This document shows, piece by piece, positions 9,348-18,383 of a stretch of DNA of 64,000 nucleotides (position 1 is its first letter; each line of letters starts with the position of its first letter). Under the pieces are notes generated by a model. It was given only the letters and a program-made list of their open reading frames with translations, did not search any database and was not told the DNA's origin. Made by a program: the position numbers and the translations under genes. This DNA comes from Faecalispora sporosphaeroides DSM 1294 (GTDB lineage Bacteria > Bacillota > Clostridia > Oscillospirales > Acutalibacteraceae): the NCBI GenBank assembly GCA_000383295.1, contig KB911066.1, forward strand, positions 124,001 to 188,000, written 5' to 3'.

Positions 9348-11032
9348 GCCCCGGCCTTTCCCGGGGCCTGCTCCGCGAGCCGAAGCATTTCGCGGGCGTT
9401 TTCCAGCATCAGCTCCGTAACGGGGAACCCGCCCATAATGCGCGCCAGCTCCTTGGCGCGGCCCTCTGCGTCGAGCGGGATAATCTCCGTGAAGGTGCGG
9501 TCCTGCTGCTGCTTCTTTTGAATCAGCAGATGGTTTTGGGCCAGCGCGGCGATCTGCGCCAGGTGAGTCACACAAATCACCTGATGCCCCCCGGCGGCCT
9601 GACGCAGCTTGAGTCCCACCTTTTGCGCGGCGCTGCCGCTGATGCCCGTGTCCACCTCGTCAAAAATCAGGGTGTCCACTTCATCTTTCCCCGCCAGAAC
9701 GGATTTAATCGCCAGCATAATGCGCGAAAGCTCACCGCCGGACGCGATTTTCGCCACCGGCTTCGGCGGCTCCCCCGGATTGGTGGAAAGCAGGAACTGA
9801 ATTTTGTCGCAGCCGGTCGCGTTTAAAGGGCAGCGCTCCTGCTCCACCTCAAAGGACACTCCGGGCATATTCAAAAACTGCAGTTCTTTTTTTACGCTCT
9901 CGATGAATCTGGACGCTGCCTTTTTCCGCTGTGCGGAAAGGAGTTTCGCAAGGCGGATCGCCTCCTCCTTGGCGCTTTCGTACTGCTCGTTCAACCTGGC
10001 AAGGCGCTCGTCAGAAAGCTCGATGTTCTGCAGCTCGGCGCGGCAGTTTTCGAGATAGTCCAGCATCTCCTCTTCCGTTTCGCCGTATTTCAGGCTGAGC
10101 CGGTACAGAAAATCGAGCCGATCCTCCATCCGCTCCAGCTCTGCGGGATCATAGTCCAAAAGCTCCGCGGCGCGGCTTAGTTCCGCACTGCAGTCCTGCA
10201 GCTCGTATTCCAGAGTCTGAAAACGGTCGGACAATGACTCGACCGACGGGAGATAGCGCTTCGCGTCGAGCAAAGCAGAGCCGATCTGCGCCATGGCGGA
10301 CAAAACGCCGCCCTCTTCTTCCCCGTCGAGCAAGGTACGCGCCAGCTGGAACTGCTGCGCCAAACGCTCGCTGTTGCGGTACAGTGTGCGTTTTTCCGTC
10401 AGCTGTTCCTGTTCGCCGGGGCGCAGCGCGGCTTCTTCCAGCTCCTGAATCTGGTATTTGAGCAGATCCATGCGGCGCTCCTTCTGCGATTCATCCAGAT
10501 CAAACGCCTGCAGCTCGTCGCGGATCCGGCACATATTCCGGTAAGCGTGCTGATATTCGCCAAGCAAAGGCAGAAGCTCGCCCACACGGTCTATGTACCG
10601 AATATGCAGATCCGGTGAAAGCAGCTGGTAGCTTTCATGCTGCCCGTGGGTATTAACAAGGAACGGGGCGATCTCCTTTAATACGGATACCGTGGCCGGC
10701 CGGCTGTTGATGCGGCAGGTGTTTTTTCCCGTCTGGCTGATTTCTCTTTGAATCAGGACGTTGCCCTCCTCATCAGCGGAATAGCCGAGCTCCGTGAGCT
10801 TTTGCAGAACATGGCCGTTCGGCGAGGAGAACACGGCGCTGACAAAAGCGGAGGAGGCTCCGGTGCGGATCAGCTCGCGTGAGGTTCGCTCGCCCAGAAT
10901 CGCGCCGATCGAGTCGATCAGGATGGATTTGCCCGCGCCGGTTTCTCCGGTCAGCACATTAAAGCCGGCGTCAAAATTCAGCCCGCATTTTTCAATAACA
11001 GCCACATTTTCGATATACAGCTGCGAGAGCAT
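9344..11032 (-). CDS. recN: DNA repair protein RecN
   Basis: SMC-like ATPase acting early in double-strand-break repair. The 562-residue protein has an N-terminal Walker A GETGAGKS (29-36), a central coiled-coil region rich in Glu, Leu and Arg (about 150-380), and C-terminal ABC signature/Walker B segments ASGGELSR and IFDEVDTGISG. Length is typical. ATG is preceded by AGGTG. It follows argR by 6 bases, the usual Firmicute argR-recN arrangement. Confidence 0.97.
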   Translation of the reverse strand: MLSQLYIENVAVIEKCGLNFDAGFNVLTGETGAGKSILIDSIGAILGERTSRELIRTGASSAFVSAVFSSPNGHVLQKLTELGYSADEEGNVLIQREISQTGKNTCRINSRPATVSVLKEIAPFLVNTHGQHESYQLLSPDLHIRYIDRVGELLPLLGEYQHAYRNMCRIRDELQAFDLDESQKERRMDLLKYQIQELEEAALRPGEQEQLTEKRTLYRNSERLAQQFQLARTLLDGEEEGGVLSAMAQIGSALLDAKRYLPSVESLSDRFQTLEYELQDCSAELSRAAELLDYDPAELERMEDRLDFLYRLSLKYGETEEEMLDYLENCRAELQNIELSDERLARLNEQYESAKEEAIRLAKLLSAQRKKAASRFIESVKKELQFLNMPGVSFEVEQERCPLNATGCDKIQFLLSTNPGEPPKPVAKIASGGELSRIMLAIKSVLAGKDEVDTLIFDEVDTGISGSAAQKVGLKLRQAAGGHQVICVTHLAQIAALAQNHLLIQKKQQQDRTFTEIIPLDAEGRAKELARIMGGFPVTELMLENAREMLRLAEQAPGKAGA

Positions 11033-11038
11033 CTGTTG

Positions 11039-11494
11039 TCACCTGCCAACAATCAGTTTTTTCAGTTCCTCTGTCAGCTCAAACGCCGTTTCCGGCGTTT
11101 TGCACACAATGAGCACGGTGTCGTCGCCGGCCACGGTGCCCACCACCTTTTCCCAGCGAAGGCTGTCCATTGCGGCGCAAACGGCGTTGGCCATTCCCGT
11201 CAGGCACTTGACGACCACAAGGTTCATGGCGTTGTCCACCTCCACGGCGGAATCTTCAAACAGCGAATAGAATTTTCCGGAAATATCCCGGGACGGCTCC
11301 TGACTGTTTGCATAACGGTACTTTCCGTCCGCAGACAGAATCTTAACAAGGCGAAGCTCTTTGATGTCTCTGGATACCGTGGCCTGCGTTACATCGAATC
11401 CGGATTCTTTCAGCCGGCGCAGGAGTTCCTCCTGCGTATCGATTTGATGTTCGCTGATCAGCTCCAGAATTTTCGTATGACGTCTTGTTTTCAT
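11039..11494 (-). CDS. argR: Arginine repressor ArgR/AhrC
   Basis: Arginine-responsive regulator of arginine metabolism. It has an N-terminal winged helix (TQATVSRDIKELRL, about 35-50) and a C-terminal hexamerisation and arginine-binding domain with GTVAGDDTVLIV. I start at ATG 11494, giving 151 residues; the family start MKTRRHTKIL fits. GGAGAG lies 6 bases upstream and the nadK stop codon ends one base before this ATG. An ATG 30 bases upstream would only add a non-homologous extension inside nadK. Confidence 0.95.
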   Translation of the reverse strand: MKTRRHTKILELISEHQIDTQEELLRRLKESGFDVTQATVSRDIKELRLVKILSADGKYRYANSQEPSRDISGKFYSLFEDSAVEVDNAMNLVVVKCLTGMANAVCAAMDSLRWEKVVGTVAGDDTVLIVCKTPETAFELTEELKKLIVGR

Positions 11495-11495
11495 G

Positions 11496-12353
11496 TCACG
11501 CTCTCCGTTCTGAAAGTTTTTCATTCACTACTTCGTAAAAGGTTTGATATTTCAGGTCGATCAGGCTGACTGACCGGGCAGACTTTTGAAAGCGCACGCA
11601 TTCGTTCTCTGTTACGGGGATCGTTGTTTCTCCGTCGAGAGTCAAAAAGATTTCGCTTTGCCCGTTCGGAACCGCAGTGATGTGCAAGGTGGTGTCCTCA
11701 CCGAACACGACCGAGCGCGTCAGCAGAGAATGCGGGCAAATCGGGGTCAGCAGCAGGCAGCGCATGGCCGGTTCGATCACCGGGCCGCCTGCGGAAAGAG
11801 AATACGCCGTAGAGCCGGTCGGCGTTGCAACGATCAGACCGTCCGCACGGTAGTGACAAAGATTGTTGTTGTTATAAGAAACCTGAAAATCGAGGATTCT
11901 GCTTTGAGAGCCGCGGGAGATAACCCCTTCGTTCAGCGCGTAATACACATTTTGATACTGCTCGCTTTTTAGAGAGGCCTCGAGCATCAGGCGGCGCTCG
12001 ACCTTATAGGTACCATCCAGCAGCTGATGCAGGCGGTGCAGCTGGTTCGGCTCCAGACCGGCCACAAACCCGAGCCTGCCGGCGTTCACGCCCAAAATCG
12101 GCTTGTCGGCCAGAGCGGCGTGCTTGGCCGCGTGGATGATCGTGCCGTCGCCGCCTACGGCGATCACAATATCGCACGCAGCTATCATGCCAGAAAAATC
12201 CTCAAAAAATTCAATATCGCGATACGGAAAGCTGGGGGAAAGAGCCGCGTTCATACAAACGTGGATTCCCAGACGGCGCAGCTCTTTCATAAGCTCCTGC
12301 GTCACCTGTTCCGCATTTGTTTTTGTCAGGTTGGGAATGACCGCTGCAATCAA
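11496..12353 (-). CDS. nadK: NAD kinase
   Basis: Phosphorylates NAD to NADP. The 285-residue protein shows GGDGT (67-71), NAGRLGF (90-96) and the TPTGSTAYSLSAGGP segment typical of the family. The start is TTG and overlaps the tlyA stop as TTGA, so it is translationally coupled. It occupies the common clostridial position between tlyA and argR. Confidence 0.96.
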   Translation of the reverse strand: MIAAVIPNLTKTNAEQVTQELMKELRRLGIHVCMNAALSPSFPYRDIEFFEDFSGMIAACDIVIAVGGDGTIIHAAKHAALADKPILGVNAGRLGFVAGLEPNQLHRLHQLLDGTYKVERRLMLEASLKSEQYQNVYYALNEGVISRGSQSRILDFQVSYNNNNLCHYRADGLIVATPTGSTAYSLSAGGPVIEPAMRCLLLTPICPHSLLTRSVVFGEDTTLHITAVPNGQSEIFLTLDGETTIPVTENECVRFQKSARSVSLIDLKYQTFYEVVNEKLSERRA

Positions 12354-13171
12354 TGTGTATCACCGCCGTTTAGCTCGATGTGGGATCGCTCCACCAAATC
12401 CGACACGGATTGTCCGCTGACATCCTCCGGGCGCTCCGATTTCTGCAAATAGATCAAATACTCAATATTTCCCTCCGGCCCCTTGACCGGCGAGAAGGTA
12501 AGCCCCAGCACGGAAAACCCGTGCGCGAGGACGAAATCTCGAATTTTTACAATCACCTGTTCGTGAACCGCCGGGTCGCGAACCACGCCCTTTTTCCCAA
12601 CTTTTTCCCGGCCGGCTTCAAACTGCGGCTTAATCAGGCAGAGCGCCCTCGCATGGTCGGAAAGAAAGGTTCTTGCCACCGGCAGCACCAGCGTCAGAGA
12701 GATAAAGGACACGTCCACACTGAAAAAATCGATGGGATCCGGCACCTGCTCCGAGGTTAAGTAACGCACATTCGTTCGCTCCAGGTTTACAACCCGGGGG
12801 TCTGTGCGCAGCTTCCATGCGAGCTGGCCGTAGCCGACATCTACCGAATACACCTTTTCTGCGCCGTTTTGCAGCATGCAGTCGGTAAAGCCGCCGGTAG
12901 ACGCGCCAATGTCCATACAGGTAAGGCCGGAAAGATCGAGCGCGTACAGGCCGATCGCCTTTTCCAGCTTGAGGCCGCCGCGGCTGACATACCGCAGCCC
13001 CTGCCCGCGCACCTCTATGGCCGCAGCGGCGGGGAGCATGGTTCCCGGTTTGTCCGATTTCTGGTTATCCACATAAACGTTCCCCAGCATAATCAGGGTT
13101 TTCGCCTTTTCGCGGCTTTCAGCAAAGCCCTTTTCAAATACAAGGGTGTCGAGTCTTTTTTTCTCCGTCAC
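12350..13171 (-). CDS. tlyA: TlyA-family rRNA 2'-O-methyltransferase
   Basis: The 273-residue protein has an N-terminal S4 RNA-binding domain (about 4-65) and a Rossmann FtsJ-like methyltransferase with DIGASTGGFTDCML and KPQFEAGREKVGKKGVV. TlyA proteins methylate ribose in 16S and/or 23S rRNA and affect capreomycin sensitivity. The start is GTG, overlapping the dxs stop as GTGA. It may also be annotated as a hemolysin-like protein, a historical name. Confidence 0.94.
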   Translation of the reverse strand: MTEKKRLDTLVFEKGFAESREKAKTLIMLGNVYVDNQKSDKPGTMLPAAAAIEVRGQGLRYVSRGGLKLEKAIGLYALDLSGLTCMDIGASTGGFTDCMLQNGAEKVYSVDVGYGQLAWKLRTDPRVVNLERTNVRYLTSEQVPDPIDFFSVDVSFISLTLVLPVARTFLSDHARALCLIKPQFEAGREKVGKKGVVRDPAVHEQVIVKIRDFVLAHGFSVLGLTFSPVKGPEGNIEYLIYLQKSERPEDVSGQSVSDLVERSHIELNGGDTH

Positions 13172-15027
13172 TTTAAATACTCCGTTTGAATCCTGTGTTT
13201 CATGCCTTCGCTGTCAAGCTCCAGCTCTGCCAAAGACTGGCGCATGGTAGCCTGCTTGACAAAGCGGTTTTCCACCGCCTGCAGGGTCGTTTTTCCCGCA
13301 TAATTCTGCCGGTACATCAGGTACAGAAAATGCTCACCCACTCCGCCTTGCCGGATGCCCTCCTCAAAAAAGAAGATGTGGCGGGCGCTCATGCAGGCGT
13401 TGAGCGCCTGCGGATCCACCGGGTGGATCCGGTTGAGCTTGATGATCCGAACCGAAACGCCTTCCTTTTGCAGCTTTTTTGCCGCAAGGCAGGCCATGGA
13501 AAAAATTCTGCCGTAGGTAACCAGCGCCACAGGTGCTTCGGGATCGCCGTATTCGTCGAAGGAGTTGCCCGTAATTGTAAAATCCTTCGGCTGGTACAGC
13601 TGGCCCCCACGGGGATAGCGCACCGCCGTGACCCCGGGACACTCGTAAACGGCCTGATGCAGCAGAAGCTCCAGCTCCCCATGATAGGCCGGGGAAAAAA
13701 TGGTCGTGTTCGGGATGGCGCTGAGCAGGGAAACGTCGAACAAGCCCTGATGGGTTTCGCCGTCCTCGCCCACCACTCCGGCGCGGTCGACCGCGAGCGT
13801 TACCTTCAGGTTTTGCAGGGCCGCGTCGTGAATCACCTGATCGATGCCGCGCTGCAAAAAGCTGGAGTACACGGCAAACACCGGCAGCATTCCGCCGGCG
13901 GCAAGCCCGCCGGCAAAGGTGACGGCGTGCTCCTCCGCGATTCCAACGTCAAAAAAGCGATTCGGAAACGCCTTGTGGAAGCCGACAAGGCCGGTTCCGC
14001 TTTCCATGGCGGCCGTAATCGCACAGATGCGGTCGTCCTTTTTGGCCATGCCGCAAAGGGTTCTGCCGAATACCTTGGAGAAATTCTCACCGGAAGCCTG
14101 GGACTCCCCCGTTTTGATGTCGAAGCAGGAAACGCCGTGGAACGCATCCGGATTTTTCTCCGCAAAGGTGTAGCCCTTTCCCTTTGCGGTAATGACGTGC
14201 AGCAGAACGGGCCGATTGATCTCTTTTGCGCTTTGCAGCACGGAGATCATCTGCTCCACGTCATGCCCGTCATACGGGCCGTAATAGGCAAAGCCCATAT
14301 CTTCAAACAAAGTACCCTTATAAAGCGCCTGCTTGAGCAGAGTTTTGGATTTTTGCAGAACATTGCTGATTGGCTCGCCGAGCACCGGCAGGTGATCGAG
14401 GATTCCCTCCACGGTTCCCTTTGCCTTCAGGTACCCCGGCTTCGTGCGGATATGCGCCAGATACCGGGCAATGGAGCCAACGTTTTTTGAAATCGACATT
14501 TTGTTGTCGTTGAGAATGACGATAAAGTTTTTCGGGAAGCGTCCCGCGTTGTTCAGCCCCTCATAAGCAAGGCCGCCGGTCAGGGCGCCGTCGCCGATCA
14601 CCGCAACCACGCGGCCGGGGTCATGGTGTAGATTTTTTGCATTGGCCAGCCCCAAAGCGACCGAAATGGAGGTGCTGCTGTGGCCCGAATGAAACGGGTC
14701 GCAGTCGCTCTCTTTGGGGTTTGGGTAGCCCGAAAGCCCGCCCTGAGTGCGGATGGTACACAGCTGCTTTCTGCGCCCGGTCAGGATTTTGTGGGTGTAA
14801 GACTGATGCCCAACATCCCACACGATATTGTCAAACGGAACATCAAATACATAGTGCAGAGCAACGGTAAGCTCCACAACGCCCAGATTGGATGCCAGAT
14901 GCCCGCCGTTTTTTGCCACAGTACGGATGATCTCCTGCCGGATTTCTCTGCACAGTATGTTCAGTTCATCCATTGTCAAGGATCGCAGATCCCTTGGGGA
15001 TTCGATGCAATCTAATATTTTTTCCAT
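13168..15027 (-). CDS. dxs: 1-deoxy-D-xylulose-5-phosphate synthase
   Basis: First enzyme of the MEP isoprenoid pathway (pyruvate plus glyceraldehyde 3-phosphate, thiamine diphosphate dependent). The 619-residue protein is full length and has the thiamine-binding GDGALTGG, the GIAEEHAVTFAGGLA segment of the transketolase-like middle domain and a C-terminal transketolase domain. ATG follows AGAGG. Only 32 bases separate it from folD; the xseA, xseB and ispA genes that often sit between them are absent. Confidence 0.98.
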   Translation of the reverse strand: MEKILDCIESPRDLRSLTMDELNILCREIRQEIIRTVAKNGGHLASNLGVVELTVALHYVFDVPFDNIVWDVGHQSYTHKILTGRRKQLCTIRTQGGLSGYPNPKESDCDPFHSGHSSTSISVALGLANAKNLHHDPGRVVAVIGDGALTGGLAYEGLNNAGRFPKNFIVILNDNKMSISKNVGSIARYLAHIRTKPGYLKAKGTVEGILDHLPVLGEPISNVLQKSKTLLKQALYKGTLFEDMGFAYYGPYDGHDVEQMISVLQSAKEINRPVLLHVITAKGKGYTFAEKNPDAFHGVSCFDIKTGESQASGENFSKVFGRTLCGMAKKDDRICAITAAMESGTGLVGFHKAFPNRFFDVGIAEEHAVTFAGGLAAGGMLPVFAVYSSFLQRGIDQVIHDAALQNLKVTLAVDRAGVVGEDGETHQGLFDVSLLSAIPNTTIFSPAYHGELELLLHQAVYECPGVTAVRYPRGGQLYQPKDFTITGNSFDEYGDPEAPVALVTYGRIFSMACLAAKKLQKEGVSVRIIKLNRIHPVDPQALNACMSARHIFFFEEGIRQGGVGEHFLYLMYRQNYAGKTTLQAVENRFVKQATMRQSLAELELDSEGMKHRIQTEYLK

Positions 15028-15059
15028 CCAAGAAACCTCTGTTCATTGTAATGAAGGCA

Positions 15060-15920
15060 TCATCCGGTGATTCCGCCGTGCCGTTTGGCTGCCTCCAGCG
15101 TGTTTTGCAGCAGCATGGCGACCGTCATCGGGCCAACGCCGCCGGGTACCGGAGTGATGTAAGACGCAACCGGCTCCACCGAAGCAAAATCCACGTCGCC
15201 GCACAGCCTGCCCTCTTCGTTGCGGTTCATTCCAACGTCGATGACGACAGCGCCGGGGCGAACCATGTCGCCGGTAATCAGGCCGGCCTGCCCCGCGGCG
15301 CTAACCAGAATATCCGCCTCGCGGCAGACCTGTGCCAAATTTTGCGTTTTGCTGTGGCAAATGGTAACGGTGGCGTCCGCATGCAGCAGCTGCATCGCCA
15401 TCGGCTTGCCCACAATATTGCTGCGGCCCACCACAACACAGCGCCGCCCCGCCGGATCAATTCCGGATACGCGCAGCAGCTCCATAATCCCTGCAGGAGT
15501 GCAGGGAAGAAAAACAAAATCTCCGCGCATGATATGCCCAATATTTTTCGGGTGGAACGCGTCCACATCCTTATCGGGACGAATCCGGCCGACGAACCGG
15601 TTTGGATTCAAATGGCCCGGCAGCGGAAGCTGCAGCAGGATGCCGTCGATGTCCTCCCGGTCGTTCAGGGAATCAATCGTTTCTTCCAGCTCCTGCTGTG
15701 TGGCAGAGGCTGATAGCCGGTGTAATTTAAAGTCAATGCCGACCTCCTCGCAGGCCTTCCCTTTGTTTTTGACATACACTTCGGACGCGGAATCATCCCC
15801 TGCCAAAACAACGGCCAGGCCGGGGGTAATTCCCTGTTCTTCCTGCAGTGACTGGATCTCCTGCGCGATGCGTTTGCGCACTGCGGCAGCAATCGCCTTT
15901 CCATCAATCAATTGAGCCAT
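15060..15920 (-). CDS. folD: Bifunctional methylenetetrahydrofolate dehydrogenase/methenyltetrahydrofolate cyclohydrolase
   Basis: Interconverts 5,10-methylene- and 10-formyl-tetrahydrofolate with NADP. The 286-residue protein shows the catalytic tyrosine/lysine region SEVYVKNKGKA, the CTPAGI segment, and the NADP-binding VVGRSNIVGKPMA. GGGAGG precedes the ATG. It is the first gene of the folD-dxs-tlyA-nadK-argR-recN run. Confidence 0.97.
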   Translation of the reverse strand: MAQLIDGKAIAAAVRKRIAQEIQSLQEEQGITPGLAVVLAGDDSASEVYVKNKGKACEEVGIDFKLHRLSASATQQELEETIDSLNDREDIDGILLQLPLPGHLNPNRFVGRIRPDKDVDAFHPKNIGHIMRGDFVFLPCTPAGIMELLRVSGIDPAGRRCVVVGRSNIVGKPMAMQLLHADATVTICHSKTQNLAQVCREADILVSAAGQAGLITGDMVRPGAVVIDVGMNRNEEGRLCGDVDFASVEPVASYITPVPGGVGPMTVAMLLQNTLEAAKRHGGITG

Positions 15921-15976
15921 AAAAGCCTCCCGTATTTTCCCCTTATTTCCGCTTCCCCACCAATTTGAGGCTCGGT

Positions 15977-17092
15977 TTATTCTTCATGTGTATCGGCGGA
16001 CTCCTGTGCGGGAGTCTCTTCCGTTAGATTCTCTGCCGCTTGATCGGCTTGCTGCGGTGCGGCTTCATCAAAACCGGTTTCTTTTGCCGCGTCCTCTGCG
16101 GATGCCTGCGGTTGTGTTTCTTCAGATAGAATTTCTTCCGTTTTTTCTTCTTCCGATTCCCCTAATTCGGGCTTGGGCGTGATATCGCCGAAAATGGTGC
16201 TTTTCCCATCATCATCCGCACTCCCCGCCGCAGCAAAGACAATCCCGTTGAGGGCCATCACCTTGGGCGACCCAATGCCGGTCAGGCTGGTTTTGTTGCG
16301 GAAAAACGCCAGAAATGCCAGCGAAACCAGAACGGTGACAGCGGCCAGAAGCTGAGAAACCCGAAGGTTCAGAATCGGTGCGATCAGGCTGTCGGTACGC
16401 AGTCCTTCAATCCAGAAGCGGCCAAGGCCGTACCACATCAGGTACAGCAGAAAAACCTGCCCGTCGTATCTGCGCAGCCTGGTGGCAAACAGGTGCAGAA
16501 GGCCAAAGCCTACAAGGCACCACAGAGATTCATACAAAAAGCAGGGGTGAACCGGGCCCTCGACAACCAGGCGCGTGCGGTCACTGATCATGCCCCAGGG
16601 CAGATCGGTCGCAGTGCCGAAAGCCTCCTGATTCACATAGTTGCCCCAACGGCCTACGGTTTGTCCAATCAAAAAGCCGAGGGCCGCCAGATCGAGAACG
16701 GCGGCGATTTTCAGGCCGCGCAGCTTTGCCATCAGCGCGCCGCAGAGCAGCCCGCCGATGATCCCGCCGTAAATGCCAAGACCGCCGTTCCAAATATACA
16801 GAATGCTGAGAGGATCCTTCACGTATTGGTCGCCGGGATAAAAGATAACGTAGTACAGTCTGGCGCCGATGATTCCGCCGATCATACCGACGATCACGGC
16901 GTCGATCAGCCTGTCCTGGTCAACGTTGAACTTTTTGCAGCTGAACATCAGATACAAAAAGGCCAGTAAAAATCCCATTGCAATAATGACGCCATACCAC
17001 TGAATCGTAAAGCTGCCGATCGAAAAGGCGGTTGGGTTTATGTTGAAGTCGAGTCCCATTTTAGGGAACTCGACGGTATGAACCTGGTACAT
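15977..17092 (-). CDS. lgt: Prolipoprotein diacylglyceryl transferase with acidic C-terminal tail
   Basis: Transfers diacylglycerol from phosphatidylglycerol to the lipobox cysteine of prelipoproteins in the membrane. The core (residues 1-264) has the expected seven hydrophobic segments, the signature GRWGNYVNQEAFG and HPCFLYES. The start is ATG 17092 with GGAGG 9 bases upstream; the longer open frame upstream overlaps ymfH and is not conserved. A tail of about 107 residues (265-371), highly acidic and rich in Glu, Ala, Gln and Thr, follows the last membrane segment. It is absent from typical Lgt of about 260-280 residues. Confidence 0.95.
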   Translation of the reverse strand: MYQVHTVEFPKMGLDFNINPTAFSIGSFTIQWYGVIIAMGFLLAFLYLMFSCKKFNVDQDRLIDAVIVGMIGGIIGARLYYVIFYPGDQYVKDPLSILYIWNGGLGIYGGIIGGLLCGALMAKLRGLKIAAVLDLAALGFLIGQTVGRWGNYVNQEAFGTATDLPWGMISDRTRLVVEGPVHPCFLYESLWCLVGFGLLHLFATRLRRYDGQVFLLYLMWYGLGRFWIEGLRTDSLIAPILNLRVSQLLAAVTVLVSLAFLAFFRNKTSLTGIGSPKVMALNGIVFAAAGSADDDGKSTIFGDITPKPELGESEEEKTEEILSEETQPQASAEDAAKETGFDEAAPQQADQAAENLTEETPAQESADTHEE

Positions 17093-17108
17093 GAAAGGTT
17101 GCCTCCAA

Positions 17109-18383
17109 TTATTTGATAGGGAAAACCACCGATAGAGCGGAATTTTCCGTGAGGAGCTGTTCTTCCAACCGTTTCTGAACATCCGGAAGCTGAACGGCAG
17201 CCAGCGCGTCGATATAAGAGAACAGCTCGCGCTCTGCAAACGTCAGGGAAATCATGGCGTTCGCAATGGCCTCGGCGCTGTTGAGCGCAGCTACGTTGCG
17301 CCCGTACACTGCTTTTCTGGCTCTTTCAAAGGCCTCGGCGGGAATTCCTTCCCTGCGCAGACGCTCGACTTCGCCCCGGATTTCTTTCGCGACGGCGTCC
17401 GGATCTTTCGATTCTCCGGAAAAGATCACGGCGGCATAACCCGGCCCCTCAAAGTATTCGCTGCCGAAGGAGGCGGTGTTGATCAGATTCTGATCCAGCA
17501 GGCGGCGGTACAGCGGAGACGCGTCGGAAGCAAGGAGCTCCAGCAGAACATCCGTCTGCGCCAGCTCCTGAACGGTACGGCGACGCGCTGGCTCTTTAAA
17601 GCCAAGCTGGAACAGTGGAATCGTAACAGAAAGCTTCTGCTCCACGCGCTCCTGCACCACACCGGCAGGCTCTTCCTCAAAAATGCGCTCCACCTCAATC
17701 TGCTCCGAGGGTTTGAGCATTTTATCGCACAGCTCCAAAACGCGCTCGGGATCAATATTCCCAGCGACGCACAGAGCCATATTATTCAGATTATAAAACG
17801 TGTGGTAGCAGCGGTACAGATACTCCGGCGTAATTTCCGCAATGCTCTCCACCGTACCGGCAATATCGATCTTCACCGGGTGGTGGTGATACAGGGCCTT
17901 GAGCAGATTAAACATAACCCTCCACTGCGGGTCGTCGTCGTACATCCGGATTTCCTGGCCGATGATTCCCTGCTCCTTCTGCACGGTCTGTTCCGTAAAA
18001 TACGGGGACTGCACAAAGTCCAGCAGGATTTCGAGGGACTCATACACGTTCTCGGTGCAGGAGAATAAATAGCAGGTCATGTCGAACGAGGTATACGCGT
18101 TGGCGGAGGCTCCGGTTTTTGCATAACGCGCAAAAGCGTCCCCGTCCTCGCTCTCAAACAGCTTGTGCTCCAAAAAATGTGCGATTCCCTCGGGAACTTT
18201 GCAGATTTCCTTTTCATCGGAGCGCCGGAAGGTGGTGTCCACCGAGCCGTAGCGGGTACCGAAGATGGCGTAGGTTGAGTTGCTCCCCTCTTTCGGGTAA
18301 ACAAAAATACGCAGGCCGCTCGGGTGTTTGATGCTGTAGTAGCTGTCCTGTACGCGTTCGTTCGTGATTTTTTCCATTCTCAT
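17109..18383 (-). CDS. M16-family zinc metallopeptidase, YmfH type
   Basis: A 424-residue member of the insulinase/processing-peptidase family. The inverted zinc motif HFLEH is present, with the downstream glutamate region around QEIRMYDDDP, so the active site looks intact. Its start overlaps the stop of the preceding M16 gene as ATGA, and AGGAGG lies upstream. In Bacillus the pair is ymfF-ymfH. The two products probably form a heterodimer in which this one is catalytic. The substrate is unknown. Confidence 0.88.
   Translation of the reverse strand: MRMEKITNERVQDSYYSIKHPSGLRIFVYPKEGSNSTYAIFGTRYGSVDTTFRRSDEKEICKVPEGIAHFLEHKLFESEDGDAFARYAKTGASANAYTSFDMTCYLFSCTENVYESLEILLDFVQSPYFTEQTVQKEQGIIGQEIRMYDDDPQWRVMFNLLKALYHHHPVKIDIAGTVESIAEITPEYLYRCYHTFYNLNNMALCVAGNIDPERVLELCDKMLKPSEQIEVERIFEEEPAGVVQERVEQKLSVTIPLFQLGFKEPARRRTVQELAQTDVLLELLASDASPLYRRLLDQNLINTASFGSEYFEGPGYAAVIFSGESKDPDAVAKEIRGEVERLRREGIPAEAFERARKAVYGRNVAALNSAEAIANAMISLTFAERELFSYIDALAAVQLPDVQKRLEEQLLTENSALSVVFPIK

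Noticed and set aside
9201-9575. A 124-codon minus-strand frame spanning the recN end and tyrS leader
   Set aside because: It crosses the T-box stem I and the tyrS promoter, which explain the sequence better.
13186-14490. A 434-codon frame antisense to dxs
   Set aside because: Shadow frame; dxs on the other strand is full length with all motifs.
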